Assembly: GCA_046594915.1 (NCBI GenBank)
Contig: JBKJRC010000014.1
Span: forward strand, 62,001-126,000
Direction: 5' to 3'
DNA from: Methylotenera_A sp046594915
GTDB lineage: Bacteria; Pseudomonadota; Gammaproteobacteria; Burkholderiales; Methylophilaceae
DNA length: 64,000 bases
In this document: piece by piece, positions 43,857 through 52,746 of the stretch
How the letters are laid out: every line of letters begins with the position of its first letter
Position numbering within the stretch: position 1 is the first letter of the stretch
Notes under the pieces: model-generated
What the model was told of the DNA's origin: nothing
Seen by the model: only the letters and a program-made list of their open reading frames with translations
The model's database searches: none
Program-made: the position numbers and the translations under genes

Positions 43857-44486
43857 TTATGCTGGTTTAATTGCGCTGGCTTCTATGGCTAATTTAGTGA
43901 TATACGCCCAATCTTTACGCGAAACTGCATCGGCTGGGGTTAACCATGTACCGCCACAAACCACCACATTGGACAGGCTTAAAAATTGTGGTGCAGAGTC
44001 AACCGTTACGCCACCTGTTGGGCAAAATTTCACATCGCCAAATGGCCCTGCAAAGCCTTTAAGCAAATTGATCCCGCCAACCGCAACCGCTGGAAACAGT
44101 TTTAAGAAAAAGTAATCATCGGCATTGGCTGTCATGATTTCTGAGCCTGTAGAAACGCCTGGCAATAATGGCAAACCGATTTTACGCGCAAACTGCCCTA
44201 GCTCGGTTGTATAACCTGGGCTTACTGCAAATTTACAACCTGCATCTAATGAGGCTTGCGCATCTTTTAAACTGCGTACAGTGCCTGAACCTAAAATCGC
44301 ATCGGGTACGTGTTTGGCAATTTGCTCCATTGCTTGCAATGCGCAAGATGAACGCAACGTCACTTCTAAAACCCGAATACCGCCTGCTAATAAAGCCTCT
44401 GCCATTGGCACAGCATCTTCCACATTATTAATCACGATTACGGGAATGACTGGGCCTTCTTTTGCTAAATCTAATGTGTTAATCAT
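43857..44486 (-). CDS. eda: KDPG aldolase Eda
   Basis: Class I aldolase splitting 2-keto-3-deoxy-6-phosphogluconate to pyruvate and glyceraldehyde 3-phosphate. The 209 residues contain GGIRVLEVTLRSSCALQAMEQIA with the catalytic Glu, the phosphate-binding TVRSLKDAQASLDAGCKFAVSPG and the Schiff-base Lys in YFFLKLFPAVAVGG. It ends with the VVCGGTWLTPADAV motif. It follows edd by 233 bases that hold a complex palindromic element. In RuMP methylotrophs this cleavage arm regenerates triose phosphate and pyruvate from formaldehyde-derived hexose. Confidence 0.96.
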   Translation of the reverse strand: MINTLDLAKEGPVIPVIVINNVEDAVPMAEALLAGGIRVLEVTLRSSCALQAMEQIAKHVPDAILGSGTVRSLKDAQASLDAGCKFAVSPGYTTELGQFARKIGLPLLPGVSTGSEIMTANADDYFFLKLFPAVAVGGINLLKGFAGPFGDVKFCPTGGVTVDSAPQFLSLSNVVVCGGTWLTPADAVSRKDWAYITKLAIEASAIKPA

Positions 44487-44599
44487 ACTTTTACCTATTA
44501 TTGAAAATAATTCATGTGAGGGATTTTACCCTTTCCCTTTAAGGGTGAGGGAACTTGATTTGTTCACTAAGCGGCTTTAAGCAATAATCGAAACTACAA

Positions 44600-44718
44600 G
44601 AAAATTAAAAGCCTAGGTAAGACTAGGCGCAAAATAAAAATTGAGTGCAGCATACATTTAGTATGTAAGCGAAGATTTTTATTTTGCAACGACGTATTAC
44701 GACGGCGTTTTAGTTTTC
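44600..44718. repeat. Multi-branched palindromic element between edd and eda
   Basis: Nested inverted repeats: outer arms GAAAATTAAAAG (44600-44611) and GTTTTAGTTTTC (44707-44718), 11 of 12 pairing if one G-U is counted; left side hairpin GCCTAG / CTAGGC (44611-44616, 44623-44628); inner stem CAAAATAAAAAT / ATTTTTATTTTG (44630-44641, 44675-44686), perfect over 12; apical hairpin CATAC / GTATG (44651-44655, 44661-44665); right side CGTA-T-TACG (44693-44701). The element abuts the edd stop codon. It resembles a REP/MITE-type dispersed repeat folded as a cloverleaf, but no second copy is in the window. Confidence 0.65.
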
Positions 44719-44719
44719 T

Positions 44720-46534
44720 CTATAGCCAGGTGATTGCACCTTCTTCTGCGGAGAGTACATTCTTCCTCATCCCACCAAATAATTCGCGCCCAATACCATG
44801 CGAGTTACTGTTGCGTTTTGCATCAGACAACTCATCGGGTTCTCGGTCTGCCCAAGCATCCTCGTCCACTAATACGTTAAGCTGGCCAACCACTGCATTC
44901 AAACGCACAATATCCCCGGTACGAATTTTGGCAATCGCACCACCTGCACTCGCCTCAGGGCTCAAATGAATGGCAGCAGGAATCTTGCCAGATGCACCGC
45001 TCATACGGCCATCCGTCACAATTGCCACCATAAAACCTTTGTTCTGCAATACGGCCAGTGGCGGTGTTAATTTATGCAACTCTGGCATACCATTCGCCTT
45101 TGGCCCTTGAAAACGCACCACCGCCACAAAGTCACGCTCTAGCTCGCCGCGGTCAAATGCAGCCAATAATTCTTCTTGCGCATCAAACACAATCGCTGGC
45201 GCTTCAATAATGTGGCGATCTTCTGGCACGGCTGAAATCTTGATCACGCTGCGACCTAAGTTACCTTTTAGCAAGCGCAAACCGCCTGATTCGTTAAATG
45301 GATGAGCAGCGGTACGTACCACTGTTTCATCACCGCTTTCGGCTGGGTATTCTTTCCACACCAAACTACCGTTTTCTTTAACTGGTTTTTTGCCGAATTC
45401 GCGCAAACCGCCTTTGGCTACTGTATATACATCGGGGTACATATAGCCGCCTTCAATCAACTCGCGAATCACAAAACCTGGCCCACCTGCGTTTTGAAAT
45501 TCATTTACATCGGCCTTGCCATTTGGGTACACACTAGCTAACAAAGGCGTACCTTTGGCAAGATAATGAAAATCTGTCCAGTCAATAATAATTCCAGCGG
45601 CACGTGCAACCGCTACCCAGTGAATCAGGTGATTAGTCGAGCCGCCAGTTGCCAGCAAAGCCACCATGGCGTTCACAATCACATGCTCATCCACCAGCTT
45701 ACCGATGGGGATAAAATTATCTTTACGCGTGTTATTTAATACTAAGCGTACCGCCTCGCGGGTTAGATCCTCGCGTAAGCCATCGTGCGGATGAATAAAT
45801 GCTGCGCCTGGTACATGCAAACCCATTGCTTCGAGCAACATTTGGTTGCTGTTGGCCGTGCCATAAAACGTGCAAGTGCCAGCACCATGATACGCCGCAG
45901 ATTCGGAAGCAAATAATTCTTCGCGTCCAACCAAACCTTGTGCATATTTTTCACGCACTTTCGATTTTGCTGTGTTGTCTAAACCCGTGCTCATGGGGCC
46001 TGCTGGCACAAAAACAGTGGGCAAATGGCCAAAATGTAATGCGCCAATCAATAAGCCCGGTACGATTTTATCGCACACACCCAACATTAAAGCCGCATCA
46101 AATACATCGTGCGATAGCGCAATCGCGGTACCCATCGCAATATTATCGCGGCTAAACAGGCTTAATTCCATGCCTGGCTCACCTTGCGTAATACCATCAC
46201 ACATGGCTGGCACGCCGCCTGCCACTTGCACGGTTGCGCCCAGTTTATGCGCTTCATCACGCAAAATTTCGGGGTAATTGACATAAGGCTGATGCGCTGA
46301 CAACATCTCGTTATAAGCAGTGACAATACCAATGTGCGGCGCTTTTTCAACCACAATCTTAAACTTATCACTGCTGGGCAGTGCAGCAACTGCATGCGCA
46401 ACGTTGGCGCAACCTAGTCTATCTGCGCCTTTTGGGCGATTAATAGTCTGATCCACACGATGCAGGTAAGCAGCGCGCGTTGGGCGACTGCGCTCAATAA
46501 TACGTTCGGTCACTTCTACTAAAGATTGTTTCAT
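44720..46534 (-). CDS. edd: 6-phosphogluconate dehydratase Edd
   Basis: Iron-sulfur dehydratase of the IlvD/Edd family making KDPG from 6-phosphogluconate. The 604 residues include VTAYNEMLSAHQPYVNYPEILRDEA, GGVPAMCDGITQGEPGMELSLFSRD (cluster Cys), MLGVCDKIVPGLLIGAL (cluster Cys) and GAGTCTFYGTANSNQMLLEAMGLHVPG (cluster Cys). DGRMSGASGKIPAAIHLSPEA closes the domain. ATG start. It is upstream of eda on the same strand. In Methylophilaceae the Entner-Doudoroff cleavage is a central RuMP branch; here the pair is embedded in envelope genes. Confidence 0.96.
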   Translation of the reverse strand: MKQSLVEVTERIIERSRPTRAAYLHRVDQTINRPKGADRLGCANVAHAVAALPSSDKFKIVVEKAPHIGIVTAYNEMLSAHQPYVNYPEILRDEAHKLGATVQVAGGVPAMCDGITQGEPGMELSLFSRDNIAMGTAIALSHDVFDAALMLGVCDKIVPGLLIGALHFGHLPTVFVPAGPMSTGLDNTAKSKVREKYAQGLVGREELFASESAAYHGAGTCTFYGTANSNQMLLEAMGLHVPGAAFIHPHDGLREDLTREAVRLVLNNTRKDNFIPIGKLVDEHVIVNAMVALLATGGSTNHLIHWVAVARAAGIIIDWTDFHYLAKGTPLLASVYPNGKADVNEFQNAGGPGFVIRELIEGGYMYPDVYTVAKGGLREFGKKPVKENGSLVWKEYPAESGDETVVRTAAHPFNESGGLRLLKGNLGRSVIKISAVPEDRHIIEAPAIVFDAQEELLAAFDRGELERDFVAVVRFQGPKANGMPELHKLTPPLAVLQNKGFMVAIVTDGRMSGASGKIPAAIHLSPEASAGGAIAKIRTGDIVRLNAVVGQLNVLVDEDAWADREPDELSDAKRNSNSHGIGRELFGGMRKNVLSAEEGAITWL

Positions 46535-46708
46535 ATATACTTTATGATTAAGACAATTTAAATAAAAACTTAAATAAAACTTAGTATCTCGATTATCGCT
46601 AATTGAGCCTTATTCGTCAAACAATACACCTGCATTATTCGCATACTTAACCTAGCAAATGGGCTAAAAAATCGTTTAAAAATTAGATTATTTAGCTAAT
46701 TTAAGGTG

Positions 46709-48427
46709 TTAACTTTTGGTGACCAGAATATCTTCCATCATCAAGTACTCCAAATCGCAACCATAAAACATATTTAACGCGTCAGTTGGGCTGCAAATCA
46801 TTGGTTCGCCGCGACGATTGAGTGAGGTATTGAGCACAACCGCACTGCCGCGCAGTTTTTCCAGATGCTCAATCAATTCATAGTAGCGTGGATTAGTTGC
46901 ATGCGTCACCACTTGCGCACGCGCGGTGCCATCTTCATGCACCACTTCTGGGATGCGCGATTTCCAGCTATCGGCCACGTCAAACGTAAACGTCATATAC
47001 GGTGCAGGATGATTGGTTTGCAATATTTCTGTCGCGACTTTATCCAGCATGCTGGGGCAAAATGGGCGCCAGCGTTCGCGGTATTTAATCTGCGCGTTGA
47101 TTCTATCGGCTACGCCAGGAAAGCTTGGGTCACCCAAAATACTGCGACAGCCTAATGAGCGCGGGCCAAATTCCATGCGACCTTGCAGCCATGCCAGTGG
47201 ATTTCCAGCGGCTAATAATTCGGCCGCTTTTTGTGGAAAGTTATCCACTTTGATAAAAATCGGCTTATTCGGATGCGTTTTGCAAGCGTCGATACACTCT
47301 ACGCTAGTAAATGCAGGGCCTAAATACGCGTGCTGCATTGGCTCGATCGCGTCACCGGCGTCATTTGCTGCATAAGTGGCTGCGCCAAGCGATGTGCCTG
47401 CATCGCCAGACGCCGGTTGCACAAATAATTCTTTCACATGTGGCATATTAATAATGCGCTGATTCAATTTAACGTTAAGCGCAACGCCGCCCGCCATCAC
47501 GATTTTACCCGTTTCTTTAATGATATCGCCCAGATAATAATCAATCATCTTCAGCGCGACGTCCTCCAGCAATGCCTGCACAGAAGCCGCATAATGGATG
47601 TACGGATTATCGATTTCGTCACCGCTGCGTTTTGGGCCTAGCCAATCAATCAATTCTGGCGTGAAATAGTAACCTTTACCGTTTTCTTTATAGCGCCTTA
47701 AACCAACCACATTCACCAGCTTGGTGTTCACGGTTAACTCGCCATTTTCAAACGTGACTAAACGCGATAAATCGTATTTGCTGGCATCGCCATACGGCGC
47801 CATGCCCATCACTTTGAATTCGCCATCGAGCATCTCAAAGCCCAAATATTCGGTAATCGCGCCATACATGCCGCCTAGCGAATCTGGGTCATAAAACTCT
47901 TTAATCTTGTGGATTTTGCCGTTTTCGCCATAGCCAAAAAAAGTGGTGGCGTATTCGCCTTTGCCATCAATGCCCACAATGGCGGTTTTTTCTTTAAAAC
48001 CGCTTAAGTGATAGGCGCTGGATGCGTGCGCTAAATGGTGTTCCACTGGCACAAATTTGGCATTACTTAACCCTAAATCTGCCATCAATTTTAATGATTT
48101 ATCGCGATTACGACGAAAGCGGCGATTACCGTTAAATAGCGCATCTAAAGCGCGATCTGGCGCATACCAATACCGCTTGGCGTAATGCCAGCGCGCATTG
48201 CTGGTTAGCGGAATTTTTGCATACGGGAAAGCGACCATATGCACATCTTCGGCTTTAATGCCCGCTTGTTTTAAACAGAATTTAGCCGCTTCATACGGAA
48301 ATTTGTTTTTGGCGTGCTTATCGCGAATAAACCGTTCTTCTTCTGCTGCCGCGATAATTTTGCCGTCTACTAAAATGGCAGCTGATGCATCGTGACCCAA
48401 CGCGCCCGATAAACCTAATACAATCAT
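46709..48427 (-). CDS. NodU/TobZ-family carbamoyltransferase
   Basis: Transfers carbamoyl from carbamoyl phosphate (via carbamoyl adenylate) to a hydroxyl on a sugar or small molecule. The 572 residues contain the Kae1-like N-domain (MIVLGLSGALGHDASAAILVDGKIIAAAEEERFIRDKH; VEHHLAHASSAYHLSGF with metal-binding His) and the C-terminal YrdC-like/carbamoyltransferase part (GRMEFGPRSLGCRSILGDP, RERWRPFCPSML, VLNTSLNRRGEPMICSPTDAL). In NodU the acceptor is a lipo-oligosaccharide; here a glycan of the LPS core or O-chain is likely because of the neighbours. CarAB at 12803-17223 would supply the donor. It follows the tandem-kinase gene by about 120 bases. Confidence 0.9.
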   Translation of the reverse strand: MIVLGLSGALGHDASAAILVDGKIIAAAEEERFIRDKHAKNKFPYEAAKFCLKQAGIKAEDVHMVAFPYAKIPLTSNARWHYAKRYWYAPDRALDALFNGNRRFRRNRDKSLKLMADLGLSNAKFVPVEHHLAHASSAYHLSGFKEKTAIVGIDGKGEYATTFFGYGENGKIHKIKEFYDPDSLGGMYGAITEYLGFEMLDGEFKVMGMAPYGDASKYDLSRLVTFENGELTVNTKLVNVVGLRRYKENGKGYYFTPELIDWLGPKRSGDEIDNPYIHYAASVQALLEDVALKMIDYYLGDIIKETGKIVMAGGVALNVKLNQRIINMPHVKELFVQPASGDAGTSLGAATYAANDAGDAIEPMQHAYLGPAFTSVECIDACKTHPNKPIFIKVDNFPQKAAELLAAGNPLAWLQGRMEFGPRSLGCRSILGDPSFPGVADRINAQIKYRERWRPFCPSMLDKVATEILQTNHPAPYMTFTFDVADSWKSRIPEVVHEDGTARAQVVTHATNPRYYELIEHLEKLRGSAVVLNTSLNRRGEPMICSPTDALNMFYGCDLEYLMMEDILVTKS

Positions 48428-48510
48428 GCTAATGCAACCATTCTCAATCTCGTCAATCGTCTAAAAACTCAATTCGCTATTTTACTTGTTTTAAGCAATA
48501 TCTGCGCGCA

Positions 48511-48560
48511 CTATTAAATTAAACTTGGTAAATCAAACCGAGTAAATTAAACCTGATTAA
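48511..48560. repeat. Imperfect ~28-bp direct repeat at the tandem-kinase gene 3' end
   Basis: AAATTAAACTTGGTAAATC and AAATTAAACCTGATTAATT occur about 28 bases apart, around the stop codon of the gene ending at 48547. They add to the pattern of short duplications at gene ends in this window. Confidence 0.4.
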
Positions 48561-49986
48561 TTAAAGCTAAATTCCCGCCCGCTTCAGCATATGCGCACTC
48601 AAACGCTTTTCTAAATATATCGGTCGTATGTTGGTCATCAGCCCAATTTTTCATGAATCTTTTTAAATCTTTTATATGTTTTTTTTCAAACCACCAATTG
48701 GCTTGATGTGCTTGCATGCTATCTAAATCGATTAAAACTGGCTGGCCATCTACAATTTTGATATTGCTAGCCTTGCAATCACCGTGAGAAATCTGCAATA
48801 AACTTAATTTGTAAAACAATAAAGCCGTTTCGTATGCCACTTTTTCTTTTTTCTGCATAGTATTAGTTATTGCAAAAAATAGGCCGATATCTGGCGCGTC
48901 AATACACTCACTTAGAAAATAAGCACGACCTCGCAACCAACCAAATCGCTGTTCCAGCAACAGCAATGGCTTTGCCGTGGGGATGTTTAAAATGTTCAAC
49001 CGATGCGCATTTGCCCAAGATTTTGCCGCGCGACTTTGCGAAATGCTTAACTTTAGCCCATGCCAGATATTTTTAATGTTGTAACGCTTAATCACTACGT
49101 TTTTATCAGCGATAAATGCGCTACCAACGGTACAAGTATTGCCGCTTTTAAGCCGATTTTGCGCGTCGCTTAACGCTAAATCCAGCTGTTTTACCGACAA
49201 ATCTATCGCATTAAAATCGCTGGAAAATGCACTGAATTGCTTAAAACTCTGTCTTACTTTTACATCCGCACAGGATCTGAACACTTTTTTATCCGCATAC
49301 GCACTTGCTGCTTTTTGCCGTATTTTTTGGGCTAACTCCGCAATTTTGGCTAATTCAGGTGCGCTAAATTGAGTCTGCGTATCGGCGCAATATTGTGCAT
49401 AACAATCAGCAATCCATCTAAAATCTAGTGCATCCATTTTAGACCACAAAGTAGCTAAATTGCGGTGTTTTTGGCTTTGCTTAAATAAAGGTGAAATTGA
49501 CCGAATGCCATCGCCATCGATGGTGTGAACCGTTTCCGCATCCACCAAAAAGTTTTTAAAATACAAATCCGTTTGCAGCAAATTTGCATTGTGCAATTGC
49601 GCAAGCGTTTGTGTGAGCTTTAACATTAAATTTAAACGCGCCGCTTTTTGGTCGGCCTGGCTGGCTGGCTGCAATTTCATTAACTGCTGGTACAGCACTT
49701 CCGCGTTTTGCGCCGGCTCGATTGCGTTAAATATCAACGCTTCCATCGCGTTAACTTTGCCCGCATACAGCAAATTGGGGGTTGCAATACGGTCGGCAAT
49801 TAAAGCTTGCACGCCTTGCTTATCGCGCCGCGCGTATTTTTTGGCCTGCGCACCAATAAATAACTTAACATAAACATTTTGGTCATTCCAAACTGCTTTG
49901 CACACCAAGCGCTTATTCGGCACGACGCGCACCACTTCATTGATTGCTAAAGTTGAGCCATCGCTCAGTTGCAAATCAAACGCCAT
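48547..49986 (-). CDS. Protein with two kinase-like (LPS kinase) domains
   Basis: About 479 residues from ATG 49986, or 493 from a TTG at 50028 that overlaps the upstream gene by 14 bases. The C-terminal half is a clear KdkA/RIO-like kinase: LLQISHGDCKASNIKIVDGQPVLIDLDSM, with catalytic Asp in HGD and metal Asp in IDLDS. It also has Lys/Arg in NVVIKRYNIKNIWHGLKL, a WaaP-like nucleotide-site pattern. The N-terminal half carries a second, divergent copy: NVYVKLFIGAQAKKYARRDKQG and LLQTDLYFKNFLV ... TIDGDGIRS, where QTD replaces H-[RG]-D. Each half may phosphorylate core sugars, or one may be regulatory. It lies between a GT9 gene and the carbamoyltransferase. Confidence 0.82.
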   Translation of the reverse strand: MAFDLQLSDGSTLAINEVVRVVPNKRLVCKAVWNDQNVYVKLFIGAQAKKYARRDKQGVQALIADRIATPNLLYAGKVNAMEALIFNAIEPAQNAEVLYQQLMKLQPASQADQKAARLNLMLKLTQTLAQLHNANLLQTDLYFKNFLVDAETVHTIDGDGIRSISPLFKQSQKHRNLATLWSKMDALDFRWIADCYAQYCADTQTQFSAPELAKIAELAQKIRQKAASAYADKKVFRSCADVKVRQSFKQFSAFSSDFNAIDLSVKQLDLALSDAQNRLKSGNTCTVGSAFIADKNVVIKRYNIKNIWHGLKLSISQSRAAKSWANAHRLNILNIPTAKPLLLLEQRFGWLRGRAYFLSECIDAPDIGLFFAITNTMQKKEKVAYETALLFYKLSLLQISHGDCKASNIKIVDGQPVLIDLDSMQAHQANWWFEKKHIKDLKRFMKNWADDQHTTDIFRKAFECAYAEAGGNLALINQV

Positions 49987-50014
49987 AACACAAGGCGCGG
50001 TTATCGATGATAAA

Positions 50015-50983
50015 TCAGGCGGTTGCAAGGCGTGGAAATTTTTCTAATAATTGGGTTGCGGCTGTCACTACCTCTTGCACAGTAATTTCAGCCATCTGCT
50101 CTTTTTTAATCAACGTATGTTGTGGCTTATATGGGTACGGCCCAGTGGCAGCAGGATTGGTTGGCCCGTAAAGTCCGACAATCGGCACATCAGACGCGGC
50201 GGCAATATGAAAAACGCCGCAATCATGCGCAATAAATAAGTCTGCGCGCTGCATTATTGCACGTAAATCTGAAACGGTTGTTTTGCCAACTAAGTTAATC
50301 GTACTAGGCACATTTTTTTCAAACTTTTTCGCTAAAAATGATTCATTGCTGGTGCCGGTAATTGCAATACGCAGATTAGCAGTGGCTTGCATCAACGCAT
50401 TGCCAAGGGCTATGTAAGCATCAATTGACCAAAGCTTTTTATCGTCTGCACGTTTTGCATAAAAAAACTTCCAGCCATGCAATACAGTGGTACCACAGCC
50501 CAAGTGAATATTGATTAAAGTTGCATTGGTTTGGAGATTAAATTTTGCTAATAGCGATTCTGCGGTTTGTTGCGTTTGAATTACATAGTGACGATCGCTA
50601 TCCACAACTGCCACTTCCAGCAACTGAGCCACAAATTGCAACAAATGCTCCGCATGATGAATCGCATCTGTCATAGGCGGCACAAGCGTAAAAGATGCTT
50701 GAATATCCGATAACTTTTTTAGCGCATTTTTATTCAGCACTATCATTTTTGAATAATTTTTTGCTATTTTATTGACTTCACTGCTTTTATTGAACACAAA
50801 TATTTGATTAATATCAGTATTTTCCGCAAACACTTCTGCACTTAATTTATTTAAAGCAACTACATCAATTATGGCATTCGGCAAATTCTTACGAATCAAA
50901 TGAATAGCAGGCGTACAAAAAATATTATTTCCTGTGCTGGCCGAAGCAATGATTAAAATTTTATCTGTGTTATTTAAAAGCAT
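50015..50983 (-). CDS. GT9 heptosyltransferase-family protein
   Basis: GT-B glycosyltransferase of 322 residues of the ADP-heptose family: KILIIASASTGNNIFCTPAIHLIRKNLPNAIIDVVAL at the start, INIHLGCGTTVLHGWKFFYAKRADDKKLWSIDAYIALGNAL in the middle and LFIAHDCGVFHIAAASDVPIVGLYGPTNPAATGPY, the donor-site motif. The ATG at 50983 is two bases after the preceding stop; longer frames overlap that gene. It is a third GT9 besides WaaF and WaaC and may add a third heptose or another sugar. It lies between two kinase-like genes. Confidence 0.85.
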   Translation of the reverse strand: MLLNNTDKILIIASASTGNNIFCTPAIHLIRKNLPNAIIDVVALNKLSAEVFAENTDINQIFVFNKSSEVNKIAKNYSKMIVLNKNALKKLSDIQASFTLVPPMTDAIHHAEHLLQFVAQLLEVAVVDSDRHYVIQTQQTAESLLAKFNLQTNATLINIHLGCGTTVLHGWKFFYAKRADDKKLWSIDAYIALGNALMQATANLRIAITGTSNESFLAKKFEKNVPSTINLVGKTTVSDLRAIMQRADLFIAHDCGVFHIAAASDVPIVGLYGPTNPAATGPYPYKPQHTLIKKEQMAEITVQEVVTAATQLLEKFPRLATA

Positions 50984-50985
50984 GG

Positions 50986-51756
50986 TTATCGTCTTTTTTG
51001 TAATGATTGTTGATGCAAATAACGGCATAAAATTTTATAACGCTCGCTTAAATGCTTAATGCCAAAATATTGCTTAAAAAAAGCCAGCTTATTAGTCGCG
51101 CTTAAATCGGTGGTTCGATAATGCAGCGTGACTAAATCTGAAAATCGAAACCAGACAATTAAAGCGGTGATGCGCGACTTTTCAAAATCAATAGTAGCCA
51201 CATCAAAACTATTATTAGCTGAATCCGCATTATTTTCTTTAACAAACAGATGTTTAAGATAAAGCGAGCGATGTTGAATACCAGCAAGATGCAGTTTACG
51301 CACCGCATTTGCCAAAGCGTGCATTAGCATTCTGTGCTTGTTAACCGTAATTTCCGCATGATTTTTCAGCCATTCATCTGCCGCCATAAATCCTGTTAAT
51401 GCTTCGGTCAGCAATATCGCTTTATCGTGCTGGCTGCCAAAAAAAACCCATTTTGGTGTTGCTACATCATGCTTGGTTAAGTGCTGTAAAATCTCAAATT
51501 CGCGCACAAAAGTAGGTTCGCCTGCAATCGGATGCTGCCAAGTGCGACGCGTATGCGCTTGCTGACGCTTTAAATAAAAGCCGTGAATTTGACCTGAATT
51601 ATCGGTTAATTCAATATAATTCACACCACTCCAGCCACCACGCTCGCGGTTTGGCGGCTCAAACCAATCGCCTTGGTAATTCCACAATTGCTCAAAGCTG
51701 GCTAGCTGATGTTGCTGCAATAAAGCTTGGCATTGTGGAGAGTGAGTACTTTGCAA
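50986..51756 (-). CDS. InaA-type lipopolysaccharide kinase-like protein
   Basis: Protein of 256 residues resembling InaA, the WaaP-like kinase family. Readable features are WSGVNYIELTDNSGQIHGFYLKRQQAHTRRTWQHP (nucleotide-site Lys), EFEILQHLTKHDVATPKWVFFG, LHLAGIQHRSLYLKHLFV and ATIDFEKSR. The loop reads HRSLY where active kinases have HRD; InaA relatives also lack that Asp, so the change fits the family and is not a local mutation. The start is TTG with AAAGGA eight bases upstream, and no ATG fits. It is divergent from the acyltransferase gene and heads the minus-strand run to the carbamoyltransferase. Confidence 0.82.
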   Translation of the reverse strand: MQSTHSPQCQALLQQHQLASFEQLWNYQGDWFEPPNRERGGWSGVNYIELTDNSGQIHGFYLKRQQAHTRRTWQHPIAGEPTFVREFEILQHLTKHDVATPKWVFFGSQHDKAILLTEALTGFMAADEWLKNHAEITVNKHRMLMHALANAVRKLHLAGIQHRSLYLKHLFVKENNADSANNSFDVATIDFEKSRITALIVWFRFSDLVTLHYRTTDLSATNKLAFFKQYFGIKHLSERYKILCRYLHQQSLQKRR

Positions 51757-51846
51757 AAAATATCCTTTAAACTGTCGTCTTTAAACCATCAATTGCAGTG
51801 ATTGCAACGCTTTTAAAATGAAAGCTTGGTCATCAAAACATTGAAC

Positions 51847-52746
51847 ATGCTTAACTTTATATCTAAAACTATTTTTAAAACAGTTTTTAAATTTTTTGGT
51901 ATTTTATCACTACCAAGTTTACACCGCTTGGGTGCCGCGCTTGGCTGGTTAATCTATTGCTGTACGCCAAAATCCGCAATCACGATCAAAAATAATATTA
52001 AAATAAGCGGCTTAGCTAAAAGCACGCAGCATTTTAAACAGATTTTAAATGAAAATATCGCCGAATCGGGCAAAGCCGTGCTGGAAACAATCGGCATCTG
52101 GCAAAAAAAAGAGGTAGATATTTTACCTTTTGTGAAACAAGTGCATGGCTGGCAAGCCGTGAAAGACGCACTGCAATTGGGCAAAGGCATCATTTTTTTA
52201 ACCCCGCATTTGGGCTGTTTTGAAATCACTTCTATTTACTATGGCTCAAAACAGCCCATCACCGTGTTATATCGTCCGCCAAAATTGCAATTATTACGCC
52301 AATTTATCTTGCAAGGCCGCACCCGCAAAGGCGTTACGCTGGCAGAAGCGAATGCTGGCGGTGTGCGTAAGCTGATGCAAGCCTTAAAACGCAATGAGGC
52401 GATTGGCATTTTGCCCGACCAGATTCCTGCCGCGGGCGAAGGTGAATGGGCGGATTTTTTCGGCAAACCCGCCTACACCATGACGCTTGCCAGCAAACTC
52501 GCTGAAAAAACCGGTGCGACCATTTTAATGGCGTTTGGCGAGCGGCTAAAAAATGGCGCTGGCTTTGATATTCACATCACAAAGCTGCAATCAATTGCCA
52601 CCGCGACATTACTAAACACTGCGATTGAGCAGCAAATTGCACTTAAACCCACGCAATATTTATGGCGATATGACCGCTATAAACAAAGGCGCCACGCAAT
52701 GGGAAAATTCGATACGGCTAAAAATATGACGGAATCTAACGAATAG
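51847..52746 (+). CDS. Late lipid A acyltransferase (LpxL/HtrB family)
   Basis: Membrane-anchored acyltransferase adding a secondary acyl chain to Kdo-lipid IVA. About 299 residues from ATG 51847; an in-frame TTG at 51826 is possible. The N-terminal anchor is ISKTIFKTVFKFFGILSLPSLHRLGAALGWLIYCC. The catalytic HX4(D/E) motif is TPHLGCFE, followed by VLYRPPKLQLLRQFILQGR and GILPDQIPAAGEGEWADFFGKPAYTMTLASKLAEKTGA. It is the only plus-strand gene between two minus-strand LPS runs, and its 3' end overlaps the rfaP 3' end by 11 bases. Confidence 0.9.
   Translation: MLNFISKTIFKTVFKFFGILSLPSLHRLGAALGWLIYCCTPKSAITIKNNIKISGLAKSTQHFKQILNENIAESGKAVLETIGIWQKKEVDILPFVKQVHGWQAVKDALQLGKGIIFLTPHLGCFEITSIYYGSKQPITVLYRPPKLQLLRQFILQGRTRKGVTLAEANAGGVRKLMQALKRNEAIGILPDQIPAAGEGEWADFFGKPAYTMTLASKLAEKTGATILMAFGERLKNGAGFDIHITKLQSIATATLLNTAIEQQIALKPTQYLWRYDRYKQRRHAMGKFDTAKNMTESNE

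Noticed and set aside
44528..44546. ACCCTT / AAGGGT hairpin after the edd-eda element as a terminator
   Set aside because: It is 6 bp, weak and lacks a T tract in the right direction.
50986..51756. Loss of the catalytic HRD Asp as a pseudogene signal
   Set aside because: InaA-type relatives also lack it and the gene is otherwise intact with a strong ribosome site.
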